NCBI RefSeq assembly: GCF_001540865.1
Contig: NC_033631.1
Span: 5,055,282 to 5,119,281 of the forward strand
Length of the DNA: 64,000 bases
Source of the DNA: Ananas comosus
Taxonomy: Eukaryota > Streptophyta > Magnoliopsida > Poales > Bromeliaceae
Direction of reading: 5' to 3'
The notes under the pieces are model-generated. The model was not told the origin of the DNA, ran no database searches, and saw only the letters and a list, made by a program, of their open reading frames with translations. This document shows, piece by piece, positions 23,930 to 38,200 of the stretch (the first letter of the stretch is position 1; the number at the start of each line of letters is the position of its first letter). A program made the translations under genes and the position numbers.

Positions 23930-24690
23930 GCCACAACGGGAATCAGTACAGATTGCATCTGTTAAATTTAGGAAAAATCATATTGCTCTTGTAAACATAT
24001 TAAATAGCAGATATATTTCTACAAAATTCAAGTTTTCATATCTATTCTTTCAAAAATTTAGTGATATTCATGTTTGTCACTCTTATTTGTTACCGTTAGC
24101 TCACTATTTATTTTCTAACAGAAGAACAGCGAAATATCAATTTTGTAATCACAAATATGTTCCTCTAAAAGTCCTATTTGTTAGAATCATGTAAAAATAT
24201 TCTTCCAAAAAAGTTTCAATAGTCAACTTCTTCTCTATAAAAACTAACACATTCACCACCATTACAACACCTTCTCTACCTCTTTCTCACTCCTTTTCTC
24301 CTTTACCTATAAAATACTAAGTTTTTGGCGCTCAACTTAAGCGAAGCAACACATATCGTGGATAAATGGAGATGAAAAAATCCTAGTTACGAGTACGAAA
24401 CTAGCATGAAGGAGAGAGAGGAAGAGGAAGAAGAGTTTTTATTGTTAAGGCTTTGATGGAAATAAGATTTTGATTAAGAGAAGAAGGCATAATATGAGGC
24501 GTAAAAAGGTTAATTTACCTCGCTCATGAACCAATGTTAAATATTTTATCTGTGGTTAACTATATAATTCTAATGGACAATAACAGTAGGAATATATTTG
24601 AAATCATTAGGACGTTTTGAGGTATAAATTTGAAAACTTGAACTTCGCAAGAATATATCTGCTATTCGATATATTTATAGAGAACCATAT
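23930..24690. repeat. decayed fold-back element related to 5867-6282
   Basis: Contains AGCAGATATATTTCTACAAAATTCAA on the left and TTGAACTTCGCAAGAATATATCTGCTATTCGATATATTT-type sequence on the right. These match the inverted ends seen at 32382-38318 and 5867-6282. The outer ends are eroded. Confidence 0.55.
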
Positions 24691-25325
24691 GAAATTCTCC
24701 CTTAAAATTATTATTTCTCATTAATTTCGTTATGTAATGAAAGTACAGTATGAAAGAGAAAGAAAAAAATAAATTCAAGATATATGAACAAATAGATATG
24801 CTAGATTCAAGCAAAATTTTTAATCTAAGATAAAGTACTAAAATGAAAGAATGTCCAAAACTCACGGACAAATAGAAATCTAGATTGAAAGCTTAGAATT
24901 TCTAATGTCGAATCAAAAACTTGCGGACCAAAGTTCAACTTGACTCGAAATTCAAGGAATAGTAGTGCAATTTATCCCAGATTAAAATATGTGCTTAATT
25001 AATTCCCCCCGATACTCAGAAGATAAAAAAAAATTTGCCCTTTTTGGCATAAACAATTTTTATATAGAGAAGAAATTATAACTTAATACAAGGTAAGTTT
25101 GAAATATGCAGTAGAAAACGTGGTCAACAACGTTTGATAGATACATTAATAAATGCACTAGGTGTAGGCAATAATTTATATGCATTGGATACTGAGAATA
25201 ATCCATCTAATAGCAAACATATAAAAGGTATAAGACTTGCTGAGGAGCGTAGGGTGTGTTATGTAGGTTGGATATATGTAAGACATATGATGTAGTCAAT
25301 AGCATGATTTAATTAACCCTTGAGT
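24691..25325. other. AT-rich intergenic, nothing recognised
   Basis: AT-rich sequence without an open frame of note or inverted ends. Confidence 0.4.
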
Positions 25326-25326
25326 A

Positions 25327-25810
25327 TATTTTTTTCTTTTTTGAGAAATAGGTAGCAAGTTACCTGCTTCATTCATTAAGCGAAATGAACTAAGCGTACA
25401 TGATGGAGACAGCTAGGGCCTCCTGAAAAAGTCGAAAAAATACAAGAAAGAAAACCCAAAATAAAGAACTCTACACCTACCGATTAGACAAAGTAAACAA
25501 GAAAAGCGGGGTGGATAACGAAAAGGAAGAAGAGGGGACCGAGCATAGAAGAAGGGACAAGCAAGGGTCAAAGGGCTCCGTTCCAGGCATTGGTCAAAGA
25601 AGCGACACGTTCAAGAGCCCAGGTAGCATTGGGAAGCACCTCGCGGAAGATAGTGTTGTTGCGCTCAGTCCAGACAACCCACCAGATTGCCGCCAAACGG
25701 GTTAAACTTTTCGATCTCGTGGCGGCATTGAGTATGTTAGATGTATCTGTCCATAGTCTCCGTACATCCCCAGCATTCGATTCGCTTGAGTATATTATTA
25801 TTGCCGCCAA
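25327..25810 (-). mobile_element. LINE 3' fragment with hairpin and A-tail
   Basis: Minus-strand 25810-25568 encodes a piece with LAAIWWVVWTERNN, typical of the C-terminal part of plant LINE reverse-transcriptase proteins. Downstream on the minus strand comes the hairpin GGTAACTTGCTACC (25364-25351) and then an A-rich tail (the T run at 25329-25342). The order ORF, hairpin, A-tail identifies the 3' end of the element. It is 5' truncated and broken. Confidence 0.7.
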
Positions 25811-25913
25811 ACGGGTTAAACTTTTCGATCTCGTGGCGGCATTGGGTATGTTAGATGTATCTGTCCATAGTCTCCGTACATCCCCAGCATCCGATTCGCT
25901 TGAGTATAATATA
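25690..25913. repeat. tandem duplication of about 113 bp within LINE sequence
   Basis: GCCGCCAAACGGGTTAAACT through GATTCGCTTGAGTATA occurs twice in a row (about 25690 and 25803) with only a few substitutions. Confidence 0.9.
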
Positions 25914-26099
25914 CCCTTGAGTATATTATTATGAGTTATTTATTGGGATTATACATGACTCGTGAAGCAAGTTACTTGTTAGAACTAGAACGGCAAATCA
26001 TACATACTAGTATAGTTATGATGAAATGTGGCACTTTGCATGTTAGTAAAATGTTGTAATAATTAAGTACAATATGCTTAACCTAGTAGAATGACATTA

Positions 26100-27234
26100 T
26101 AACAATGTACTCGACCTTTAGATCGTTAATAGAAATTCTATATTTAAGAAATGATGAAAGAGATACTAATTCCATATTTTAGACATAAAGAAAGAGGCTC
26201 TAATTCCATGTTTTAGACTTAGTGAAAAAGGCTCTAATTCCATGTCTTAGACATGATGAAAGATGCTCTAATTCTATGTTTAAGACATAATGAAAGAGAT
26301 TCTAATTTCATATTTTAGACATGATGAAAGAGGTTCTAATTCTATATTTTACACATGATGAATGAGGTTCTGTACACATTTGACCGCACTTGCTTACCCT
26401 TGTGCTCATTCACACAAGCTTGTGAGGATCGCTTTCTACAAACCGGCACTTCAGAGTTTAGCCTTACGATGTATGATCGCCAGTGCAGGATTGGGCGCCA
26501 AAATAGATTGTCATGGAAAAGGCTCATTCTGAGAGGAAGGATGTTGACTACCACGGGGCCACTAGGCATGGCACAAGCCGGGATGTTACCTCGTGTAAGT
26601 CCCCAATAATGGAGTAAATGATAACTAAATATGACATTGTATATTACAACTTGATGCATTCGTGATGATGGACATATATGTGAACATTTGCATTACTTGT
26701 ACATATTATAGCAGTAAAATTACCTTTATGTTGGTTGGTTACTAGTCCATATGATAGTAGTAGAACTGCATTCATGGTAATTGGTATTGTGGCATTGTTG
26801 CATAGAGGCATGATAATATTAGAACATTTTAAATTCAGCAATGATAGTAGCTCCCAGCGGGTGAGACCAGCGATCGCGACAAGGGTTTAGCGATTAGCTA
26901 GAGCCACTTAGTGTTGCTATAGGTGGACCATGATAACTTTCTTTTGGTTTTTGTAGTGAAAAGTGTATTTTTTGTGTTTAGAGACCACCTTGTACTCATA
27001 AGATGTACCTTTTGTATTTAGCTTTTAGTATATCTTGTGATGGATTATTAGTACTAGTTGTTGGCTTAATTTTTATTGTTAAGGTATTATGCTTTGATTA
27101 TCTTGTTTAGAATGTGTACTTTTGCTATTTTCTTTATATTGTTGTAGACGTCGTGTGTGCATCAAGGATGCCTTATGTACATGGCGGGTCTGTACACACG
27201 TTGGGTAGGCTTCTGCTAAGGCCCGAGCGTAACA
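26100..27234 (+). mobile_element. LTR remnant, plus strand, ends at 27234
   Basis: The stretch with CTTGTGAGGATCGCTTTCTACAAACCGGCACT, ACCACGGGGCCACTAGGCATGGC and a closing GGCCCGAGCGTAACA parallels the solo LTR at 33650-35909 (GGATCGCTCCCCACAAACC, CCACGGGGCCATTAGGCG, CTCGGGCGTGACA). The right end is at 27234. The left end is not clear; a 34 bp tandem array occupies 26148-26371. Confidence 0.68.
26148..26371. repeat. 34 bp tandem repeat, about 6.5 units
   Basis: The unit GACATGATGAAAGAGG(C/T)TCT followed by AATTCCATGTTTTA recurs six to seven times with substitutions. The conserved core is CTAATTC(C/T)AT. Confidence 0.88.
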
Positions 27235-27659
27235 ATCACATTCTAAGATTGAGGTTTCACAGCAATCCTAGCACCTAGAATGATGAAAAGACCCAAATAA
27301 AATATGTTTTCAAACAAGTCCTTTGACTATTAAGAACTTTACAAAATTTTATAGAAATTCTAAATAATTAGACCAAACGAACTCATCTGTATTTTCAAGA
27401 CAAGTCCAATAACTCTTGAATTGCAAAATTTCGCTTTACTAATAAAATGTTATGCCTCCTTTACGAATCAGTCCTTGAAACCAAAACTATTATTTACAGA
27501 TTGTTCCCTATCTAATCTTTTAAGCCATTTAAGTACCCAAATTTCGCTGCACCCGGTCCAACACAAGCAGCATGCACCAAAAACTTTTCCAGCAAATTAT
27601 AGTTCATATATAGAGGTAAACACTCTAATTAACAAATTAATCACATCTAATATCATTCA

Positions 27660-27756
27660 AAAATTAATATGATCCACCGTGAAATAAATCATGCAAAAAA
27701 TTAATATGATCCACCGTGAAATAAATCATGCAAAAATTAATATGATCCACCGTGAA
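27660..27756. repeat. about 36 bp tandem repeat, 2.7 units
   Basis: AAAATTAATATGATCCACCG followed by TGAAATAAATCATGC is repeated twice and a third time in part. Confidence 0.9.
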
Positions 27757-29023
27757 CCGGGTCTAGCCAATTCAAAATAATCCCATCTTTTTCCTTCTCC
27801 TTCTCAACCCAATCAAAGAATCTCCTCAAACCCCTCTCATGGCCGACCATGGGCACCCCATATGGGGTTCACCCCAACCCGACGGTAAGCCGCCGCTGAC
27901 AACTTGGGTGACAGCAATGGCAACGGCGGTACAATAAGGAGGGAGGATAAGATGGGGAGGTAGAAGGGGAAAAAAAAAAAAAGGAAAGAAATACATATTG
28001 AAGACTCGTCTTGCTCTCACTCTTTTTTCCTCACGGTCGTCGGATCTTACTCCTGCTAGCGGCCATGCTAAAACAAAGAATTCGATCACAATATTTTATT
28101 ATTTTTTGGCTGTACACCCTCTCTAAATCATCCATCTATATATAGGTGATTGATTAGGGCTAAATCTAAATCTTACTCTTAACTAGTATTAAAGCATAAT
28201 TAATCCGAAAATCAAATACAACCGAATCCGCTTAATTCGACGGTATAAATAAAATAAATCGAAAATTATAATAATGAATTTATCACAAAGCTACAATCAC
28301 GTCCTCATATTTAAATTTTTATTTAAATTAATTGGGTCGGGTATTACGAATTTGCTCCCCCGAAAAGTCTATAGTATTGTTGGCCGAGGTCGGCTGGATC
28401 TAATTACTAAGGTAAAACTTGCTCAAGCAAATGATCAGACTAACTGATCTGGTTAGGGTAAATTGCACTAGTTCCTGAACATCTAGTCAAGCAAATTTTG
28501 CTTTGGTCCTCAAAAAGTGTTAAGAAATTAAGAGCAAGACTACAGCCTCTGTACGGTGCAATACTACATTGGTGCGCAACGAATCTAGTATCTCTTCATC
28601 TATCTCACTCGTCCGGTCCAGCTGTTCCGATTTATGTAGAACTTGCAACTCAATCGGTGATGCGGATCCGAATATGAGATTGGATCACGCATCAGAACTT
28701 TAAAATGTATTAAAAACTGATTAGCGAGTGAAGATAGATTGGATCATGCATGCAGCTCTCCCAATTTATAAAGTGCAATACTCGCGGGTCGGGCTTGCCA
28801 GTATTAAATGCATCAGTAGTTTACCAATAATATAATCAGCCTGGGATCAGGAACTTGCAAATATATTAGAAACCACAACGAACAGCTTGATTGGCCTCCC
28901 ATCCTACTGTATAGAAGAAAATACACTACATTGCACATGGTATCTGCAGCAGGTGGGAATAGAGTGAACCAGCTCCTCGCGTATACATGCTTACATATGT
29001 TACACTAGTCCACTATAAAGAAT
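27757..29023. other. intergenic region 3' of TatC
   Basis: No recognisable gene. The last few hundred bases on the right are the presumed 3' untranslated region and terminator area of TatC (minus strand), but I cannot place a poly-A site with confidence. Open frames here have no family features. Confidence 0.4.
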
Positions 29024-29233
29024 CTAACGTCCGATGAGTTTTACCAACCATGCGCCGCCTAAATAGAGTCCTAATAGCGGCCCAGCCAACAGCATCTGGG
29101 TCAGGGGATCGGTCGACGGCGTAAGCACTGCAGCGGCAACAACTGCACCGACAACAACGTATCTCCAGATCGAGAGCATTTGGTCTCCGGACACCAAACC
29201 AACTTGTCCCAATAATAGCTGTATGACAGGAAC
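29024..29233 (-). CDS. TATC: TatC exon 4 and stop
   Basis: Encodes residues 283-351 ([14 protein letters not shown] to KLIGR, TAG at 29024-29026). It carries the last two membrane helices and the [12 protein letters not shown] loop ([11 protein letters not shown]). The acceptor is TTTGCAG. Confidence 0.96.
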   Translation of the reverse strand, partial: VPVIQLLLGQVGLVSGDQMLSIWRYVVVGAVVAAAVLTPSTDPLTQMLLAGPLLGLYLGGAWLVKLIGR

Positions 29234-32200
29234 CTGCAAACAAAAATTACAGAGAAGGGATAAATCCTGAGTTAAGATCACACAGACATAATATTTGTAA
29301 CAATGTATTATGTCCTTCCGATCGTTAGACAGCATTAAGTTTTCAACTATGTACGAAGTTTTGAACCACCAAATTGTCCTTATATATCCGGCAAGCATCT
29401 AATAACAACCAGCCAAAAATACTCACATATTGTAATAGCCCAACCTACTAGAACTAGCAAGCAACATACTGGGCCCAAACCACCGGCCCAAACTGCAGAA
29501 GCCCAAGCTAATACTAGAGAAGCCCAAGCTAATACTAGAATACTTAGACCTTGTAAAAACACAGACATAAGAATGGTTTTTATCCACTATGGGAGGGTGT
29601 TACACATATGCCTAGGGTGTTGAAGGGCTAGGCTAGCCTGTGTTGCTCAGCACATTCCCAGTTTCCAATCCCATTTATAATAAAAAGTAAACCTAGATAA
29701 TATTTTGAACCAGGCAGCAGTCGGATTTCTGAACGATAAGTGATCTGAAAGATAAATGGTTAAGGGGTGCCAAGCCTGAATTAATCAATCCTAAAGTTCA
29801 GCAGAGACCAAAAGAGGTTTAATTCGCAAGGTGTTTCGAAACCATCTAGGCTGGGGTGGGCCTGAGCCGAAATGCTTGGATATGGGGCAATTGGGACTGG
29901 ATCTGTCCAACCCATTAAGACACCCGTGCATACAAACTATCAAATTCAAGTATTCTGACGACAAATTATTTGAAAAGAAAACCTTCAAATAACTGAAGCT
30001 TTATTTACAAAATGACTAGAAATAGAAACTATTCGACATGTATCACTTTCCAATGTGAATTTGGCAAAAAGGAATATAATGACACCGTACTCTCGGCTTT
30101 ATTTGGTAAACATAGTGCACTGTTAAACTTTAATTCGGAGGCTGAGAATTCAAATTGAAAATCAAGATTTCACAGCTAATTACATGCCATAAATAATTAC
30201 CTGGAAAGCTAGTCCGGTGCTGAACATAAGCACGAGTACAAACTCAAAGTACTGATCTATCGACCACAGCGACTCCACCGCTCCCTCCGCATAGTTGACA
30301 AAGAAGCCCAACGCAGCTGGAGTTAGAACTGAATAGGAGAAGACAATACCAGCATAGAATAGTACCGAAGAGCCCAAGACTATAGGACCCAGGAATCTCC
30401 TCTCATCTTTCGTTAGACCGGGTAGTACAAAGGCTATGATCTCATATAGAAGTACAGGGCTTCCCAGAAGCAATCCACAATATCCAGATACCTACAAGGC
30501 ATCAAAACATTTGTTACTATCATCTTGAACAGAAAAACACAAGCAAAAGATATCAAGCAGGGAGAAATATAGAGAAACAGGGAAGAGAAAAACACATGTT
30601 TAACTTACACAGAAATTTAAAATACATGATGAGAGCTAAACTGGTAGCAATCTCTTCTTTATCGGAGATGCGAACCGGTGAGGTAAGAACCTTAAATTTC
30701 CTTTATTGATGAAATTAATTGACGAAAACTAAAAGAAGGGCTTAGCATCTTATTTATAAGCATCTAAAAACCCTAATTTGAGTAGGAATACTAATATAAT
30801 ACAAATCAAAGTAAACAAATAATAATAATCCTAGAGAAAGAAGAAATTAAAATAGAATTCCTAATTTTAATACGATTACTGATCATAACAAAGCCTTTCT
30901 AATTCTGATTCCAAGTTGTCGATTCTTAGCTACTTTTCTCATAATTTCCATCAATCAAACTACAGAAGGAAAGAGATAGTAAACTAACAAGAGATATTTA
31001 GGGACAAACAAGTAATTCAGTACAAAAAAGAAGTGAAAAACGTGAACTTGAAGGGAAAACAAAATGGCTGTCCTGCTAGGAAATTAGAGGTGTATGACCA
31101 ATTTGTTCATGTTTACCTTGAGAGTTGTAAAGAAGAACTCCCCAGGAGATAGTTGCAAAAAGCGAACTCCCTGAGCACTAACAGGTGCTTCAAGAAGTTT
31201 AACCAGCTCCTTCGAAAAAGCAAAGCATCCTAGGATTGCAGCTCCGACAGCCAAAACAGAGACGAATATCCTCTCGCGAAGCTCTTCCAAATGGTCAAAG
31301 ACACTCATCTCTTTATCATCAGGAAGTAGCTCTTTGCTCGGATAAAGGAAATTATATAGAGGGCTTTGTCCATCATCCTGTTTGGCACTTTCTATTGAAT
31401 CTTGATCAGCTGCAGGACAAATTATCAGTGAGCACGATTAGCAAGCATCTCACATTTGTTTGCATCACAATACAGCATAAGCAAAATATACAATCTCAGA
31501 AGACCTTCAAATATAATCCATCAACTGCCAATTTTTTTAGCATTATGATGTACCATAATACCACATACAACATATTAACTACTAAGTTTCAGCATTATAA
31601 AGTACCATATCATCAAATGTAAGTTGCTCAGCTACATAGCATTTATCATGAGTATTACATCACAATTTTGCAATTCATGTCTCACATTTCACAAAATATT
31701 AAAAATTAGACTACGAAGATGTGCCTGACAGAACCTATACGCTGTCCTCTTGATGATTTTATTTCTACCTCTCTTCAAAGCCAAAACTCTATCATTCTGC
31801 CTGTGGCATGGTTTAAACTTTAAAGGAATACAATGTATGCTAAACTCTCCAATTACTACATTCTGATATAATGCACCCATTATTCAAAAAAATCGACTAT
31901 CAATATGATTTTGTTGGCTTCACTAGACTAACAACCCGCGCTTCGCAATGCATAATTTATATACTTGTATAATAATTATTTCTATGATTCAACTTTAAAT
32001 TTTTTTTAAATTAAAAATTATCAAAAGAGAATATATATATATAGATGGTTAAAATATACTATTTAGATATTAAATAGCCTAAAAATCAATTATACAGAAA
32101 AAAAAAAAATTATTCTAAGTTATATAATATGCATAATTATTTAAATACTATAAATTACACTTATCAAAATAGGTTTTCATTTTTAAAAAATAAAAAGTAT

Positions 32201-35200
32201 ATGGAAACCACGTAAATTATAGGTAATATTGAAACTAGACCTCAACTTGAACTTTTTTATTAACACCTTCTTAATTTTTTAATTTTTTTAACTGAAGTTT
32301 TTAGTTTTTTTTATTAAAAATTTAATATCCTATCATATTTGTTGATAGTTTTCTTTGCTAGACATAAATTAAAATTTTTTAGGGTTAATTGCATATAGCA
32401 CCCTGTAAATATATCGAATAGCAAATATATTCCTACAAAGTTCGAATTTTTACTTTTGTCCCTACAAAAGTCCACTGATATTCATATTTGCCCCTCCAAT
32501 TTGTTACCGCTAAAGTACTGTTTATTTTTTAACAGCAATTAAGTGAAATGATGTCATTTTTGTACTTACAAATATATCCCTCCAAACGCTCCATTATGCA
32601 GAAATGTCCTCCACAAAAAGTATTTTTCCAATGATATAAGAGGGGTAAAAAGGTCAATTTAATTGATTCACTAACTAGGGTTAACTATTTTACTCATGGT
32701 TAACTATATTTTTCTAATAGATCCTAACAGCTAAAGTTGATGCAGGACAGATTAGGAAAACCCTAATCTATCTTGCAAGTGATGAGTCCAAAATTAATTT
32801 AAAACCAAATTTAAAATTTTCTAAAAATTTTAGATTAATTTTCAGATTTTTTTTCGAATTTTATTTTAAAGATTTCAATGAATTTTAAATTAATTTTCGT
32901 AATTAAAAAAAGGAAAAAAAATCAAAAGTAGTAAGACTCTAATAAAATATTTCAATAATTTTTTTTTGTAGTAATTTTTTTTAAAAAAAATAGCTAATAA
33001 TAAAGAAAAACAAATTTAGCAGAAAGATAAGAAAGAAATAAATGAAAAAGAAAAGATGAGGAAGGAGAAGGTAGAACCTTTTAGGAAAAAGAATTTTGTC
33101 GACGCACACGACAAGAGAGAGGAAAGGAAGAAGATACCACGACCGCAGTCAAATCATAAACATCAAACTAATTTTCATAACTCGTCCCCCAAATTACAAA
33201 TTATAGGCTATATTTATAACCTTCCAACCGTAATCCTAATATAATTCAAATCCCAAGATTTTAGGGATATTTTTCTAATTCGAGTATATCTAAAAATCTA
33301 AACCATATCCTTAATTTTTAGGGATTTATTCCATATGATAAATCCTAAAAATCTTCACAAAAACGACTAAAACAAATTAAGAAGTAAAATAATTCCGAAA
33401 ATTAGAAAAAAGTTTAAAACCTAAATGAATCAATCCTATCCGCACCCGATTCTACATCATTCGCTTCCGCTGTGCAGGATCTCGTCCTCGAGATACCTGT
33501 TGAAGCTAGAAGATATTTTGGATATGGCCCAAGAATTCCATCACCTGTAGCAAAGTCAACTCGACGTAGAAGCAAGTTTTTGCCCACCTTCTTCAACTTC
33601 ACAATATTAGTTAATTTACAAGGCATGAATTTCAATTTTGATCCGGCACTGTAGTACATTGAACTAGTGTTAAAATAGTAAGTGGAGCTGCTCTCGATGC
33701 TTTGAGAGTGTACCGGCGTTTAACTTAAATGTTTTAAGTGCCTGGATGAGCTCCTGACACTAAAACCTAGAAATCTCAAGTTTGAGTGTTGAGTACCAGT
33801 ACCTGAGTGTGGTACCGGAACCTTAGAGGGTTGCCAGATGCGTAGCTCTCGGGTTTGAGAAGCTGGAGCTGAGACGGTACTGCATCGCGCGGGTACCGGT
33901 ACCCTATATTAAACCCAGCTGCGCAGAGCTCGGGTTTTAGTTGTTTAATTGCCGGGTACCGGTACCTCAACCCGAGTACCGGTACTCAATGCAACAGAGT
34001 AAGTAGGTAAAGGGGTTTTTGGTCATTTTGCAGCCATGTTTATTTAAAAGTCCAAACTGACCTCTGCTGGGTTCTTTGTACTGAGGCTTGGAGGAAAACA
34101 GGGTAAGCTCCCTTCTTTCTCTCCCTAGATTCTATTTCCATTTTTGAGTGGAAATTTATGGATTTAAGCTCTTTTCTTTTCTTCTCCTTATGCTAGCTGA
34201 TTTGGAGGATCTTGGAGGAGCGGTAGAAGTGAGGAAGAGAGGGTTTTGAGAGTAGATCAAAAACCCTAACTCAGGAAGTAACTGAGTTGGAGCTTTGAAA
34301 GGTTAGCTACCTAACTTTTCACTACTATAGATGTTATTGGTAGTAGTATTGGAGTTACTTTGGGATAGTTCACAACTGAGGTTGTGGAACTTAATTTGGA
34401 TGTTGTTAACTCTCTTTTAGGTTGGAATTTCAGTGCCCAACCTGAGGTGGAGTGTAGATTAAGCCTTCCTCTATACAGGGTATGATTCTACCTATATCAA
34501 GTGAAGTTTGAGAAGGTGTGTAGGATGTTGTGTAAAGCTCCTAACTAATCCTAATTGGTTATTAGGGTGCTTAGAGGCTTGGGAGAATCATCGCTCAAGT
34601 GATCGGACAGGAGTCGACAAGTATTCGGTGGGTTGACATCACCGAAATAGATGAATTCCCCCTATGTTCTTGTTATGGTTATGATACTTGGAATCATACA
34701 TATTTATGCTAGTAGCATTATAAATGAGATGTTGGATTGCTTAGATGTATTTACATCCTGGAATAAAGTTATATCTCTATAAAGTAGAGAGTTGTATGCA
34801 TTGAACTTATGTAACATGCATTATATGATGGTTAGCATACTTGTATAGACAAGTTAAAGTTGACATATATTTGGTAGAATTAGCATGAATTTCATGTTAT
34901 TAGTTATATTCTAGTTGATAACTAGCATTTGATATTGGACTTGGATCCCGACCTATGGGTCGGTAGAGTACATTCCATATTTGAGACATGACGATTGAGA
35001 GCTTTGTATTGTGGATTATACTTGCTTGCCATTGTGCTCATTAGTACATGCTTGTGAGGATCGCTCCCCACAAACCGGCACTCTGGAGTTGGCCTACGCG
35101 ACATCATGCTCGCCCGTGCGGGGCTGCTTGCCGAAATGGATTGCCGTGGGGAGTGCATACTACCACGGGGCCATTAGGCGCGACGCAAGCTGGACTACCT

Positions 35201-38200
35201 TTGGGTAGGTCCTTGTAAATTGAGTAGTGATATTAAAATGTCTTAATAAAGAGGTCATTACTAGATAGTGCACAATCATAGAAATGACATAACATGCTTA
35301 CTCATTTAGAGTAGTTCATCTACCTGCTGCATACTATTAGTTGCATTGGAGGCATAGTAGTTCTAATGTTCACTAGTTGTTTACTATTCATATCATGTTA
35401 TAGTTATACATGTTTACTACTTATGTCTCATGAACCTAGTGGTGTAACTCGCTAAGGTCGACGGTTTACCCACTGGAAACTATTGACTAATAGTTCTCTT
35501 GCCCTATTTGTTGTTGTTGTATTTACAGAGCCATCCACAGCGGGAGAGGCTAGGGACCGCGGCAAGGGAGTCGCGTCTAGCTAGGCATAGCTCGGAGTCC
35601 CGCTAGGTGATCACCTCTCTTTTTGGAGTGAGCTGGAGAGGGTTATGTACTTTTGTATAGAGACCACCACATATATATAGTTGGTTGTCTGGGACTGAGA
35701 TTTATGAACTTTTTGGGAGTTGTATATGTACTTTTATGCTTTTCTTCTATTAACTTTTGAATGTAGCATGTCTTATGCTCTTATATCCTACTAGTGGTTA
35801 CCACTTGGCTTGATATTTCTAGCGTGCTTTGTAGACGCATTGTATACTCTGGGTATACAGCGGGTCTGTAGCGTACCGGGAAGGCTTCCGCTAGACCTCG
35901 GGCGTGACAGTCACAGTCGAACAAATAAGTATTTTCATATCCATCGTGCTTCACTTTGTGATCATACATCCATGGCCTTCCAAGTAGTATATGTGCGACT
36001 TTCATAGGTAGAACATCACACGATACTTGTTGAATTAACTTACCAATTGAATATACCACTAGGCATTGCCGAGTGACTTTCAAATTTTGGTTATTCACCC
36101 ATGCCAACTTGTAAGGTTTAAGATGCAGTGTGGTCTTCAGTTTCAGTTTGTCAACGGCTTCTTCAAAAATAATGTCAGCACAACTTCCAGAGTCTATAAT
36201 CATTGAACAAACTTGTCCATTACAAAGAACTCGAGTTTGAAAGATGGTATGGCGTTTCCACTCCTTATCGTCTTTTGTTGCGTGGGTTGAGAGCTGTTGC
36301 GTGGGTTGAGAGCATCGGCCTAATAACTCCGCAATGTTCAAGCTTTTCATCATATTCGGGCTCGTGCACTTCAATATCATCATCATCATATGGTACGGCG
36401 CATAAATTTTCAAAATCATCATGTGTTTGAGCCATAGCTAAGTTGCGCTGTGGACATTGGTGAGCATAGTGCCCGGCCTTGTCGCACTTGAAACACCTGC
36501 CTTCTTTTTTCTTTGGTGCCTCAAAGGTTGATGCCTTAGGAAATGCCTGGGAAGTGGATATTGGTTGCTTCATCTTTTCGGACGCGGTGTAGTGGCGCTC
36601 AGATCTTGACTCAGGATTGCGTAGAAAGTTAGGCCACGTCGGTGAAACACGCGCATTTTGCTCCTCCACAATCTGGTGTGCAACTTGAACTGCATCAGCA
36701 AGGGAGAGGAATCGACTGGAGGCTAACTTTTCAGCAATATTAGAATGGAGGCCCTGCCGATACATGGTAATCAACAAATCCTCACTCCATGGAAATTCTG
36801 ATCGTGCTGCCAGATAGTAGAAGCGTGAAGTGTACTCCTCGACTGTCATGCTACCTTGAGTTAACTTGGTAAACTGGAATTGAACGCGCTGCCTATAATC
36901 AATTGGTACAAATTGACGTGTCATAGCTCTTTTCATATCCTCCCACGTACGAATAGCCATATAAGGATGTTGTTGTTCTCGTGTCCACAAGATACGTGCT
37001 GTACCACGAAGTTTTGATTCTACGATCATAATTTTTTGATCTTCCGCAGGCTGGTACCAACGAAAATATACCTCTAGGCTGTAAACCCAGCCTAAAAATA
37101 TTTCAGGGTCCATGTCACCATGAAACTCCTCCACATGAAACTTGATACCTCTTTGATTTTCTGTAGCTTTGGTATGAGATGTAGTGGTTTGAGTTTGTGG
37201 CGGGGTATTTTGAAAAGATTGAGGAATAACAGGAGGTAAGGGCAGGACGGAAGTTGCGGATGTTAGAGAGAAGTCCGCAGGCGGTGGAGATTTAGAATGA
37301 ATGAGTTTTCAAGGAGCTGTTTGATTTTCGCTAATTGTTGGTTAGTTGATTGCAAGTTAGTTTCTAACTTTTCAAAACGAGTGTTAGTAGAAGGTTTAAA
37401 TTCTTCAATCATTGAACTAAGTTCTGCATTTGTCGGCATTTTGAAAATTAATTTATCGATCAACTTTTGCTCTGATACCAAAACTGATGCAGGATAGATT
37501 AGGAAAACACTAATCTATCTTGCAAGTGATGAGCCCAAAATCAATTTAAAACCAAATTTAGGATTTTCTAAACATTTTAGATTTATTTTCAGATTTTTTT
37601 AAAAAAATTTTTAAAAGATTTCAATGAATTTTAAATTAATTTTCGTAATTAAAAAAAAGAAAAAAATTCAAAAGTAGTACGTACGACTCTAAGAAAAGAT
37701 TTCGATAATTTTTTTTTTAGTAATTTTTTAAAAAAAATATAGCTAATAATAAAGAAAAGCAAATTTAGAAGAAAGATAAGAAGGAAATAGACGAAAGAGA
37801 AAAGATGAGGAAGGAGAAGGTAGAACCTTTTAGGAAGAAGAATTTTGTCGGCGCACACGACAAGGGAGAGGAAAGGAAGAAGATACCACGACCGCAGTCA
37901 AATCATAAACATCAAACTAATTTTCATAACTCATCCCCCAAATTACAAATTATAGGCTATATTTATAACCTTCCAACCGTAATCCTAATATAATTCAAAT
38001 TCCAAGATTTTAGGGATATTTTCCTAATTTGAGTATATCTAAAAATTCTAAACCATATCCCTAATTTTTAGGGATTTATTCCATATGATAAATCCTAAAA
38101 ATCTTCACAAAAACGACTAAAACAAATTAACAAGTAAAATAATTCCGAAAATTAGAAAAATGTTTAAAACCTAAACGAATCAATCCTATCCGCACCCGAT

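Noticed and set aside
27826..28089. 87-codon frame with a hydrophobic stretch
   Set aside because: The hydrophobic run is encoded by a poly-A/poly-T tract and no splice or family support exists.
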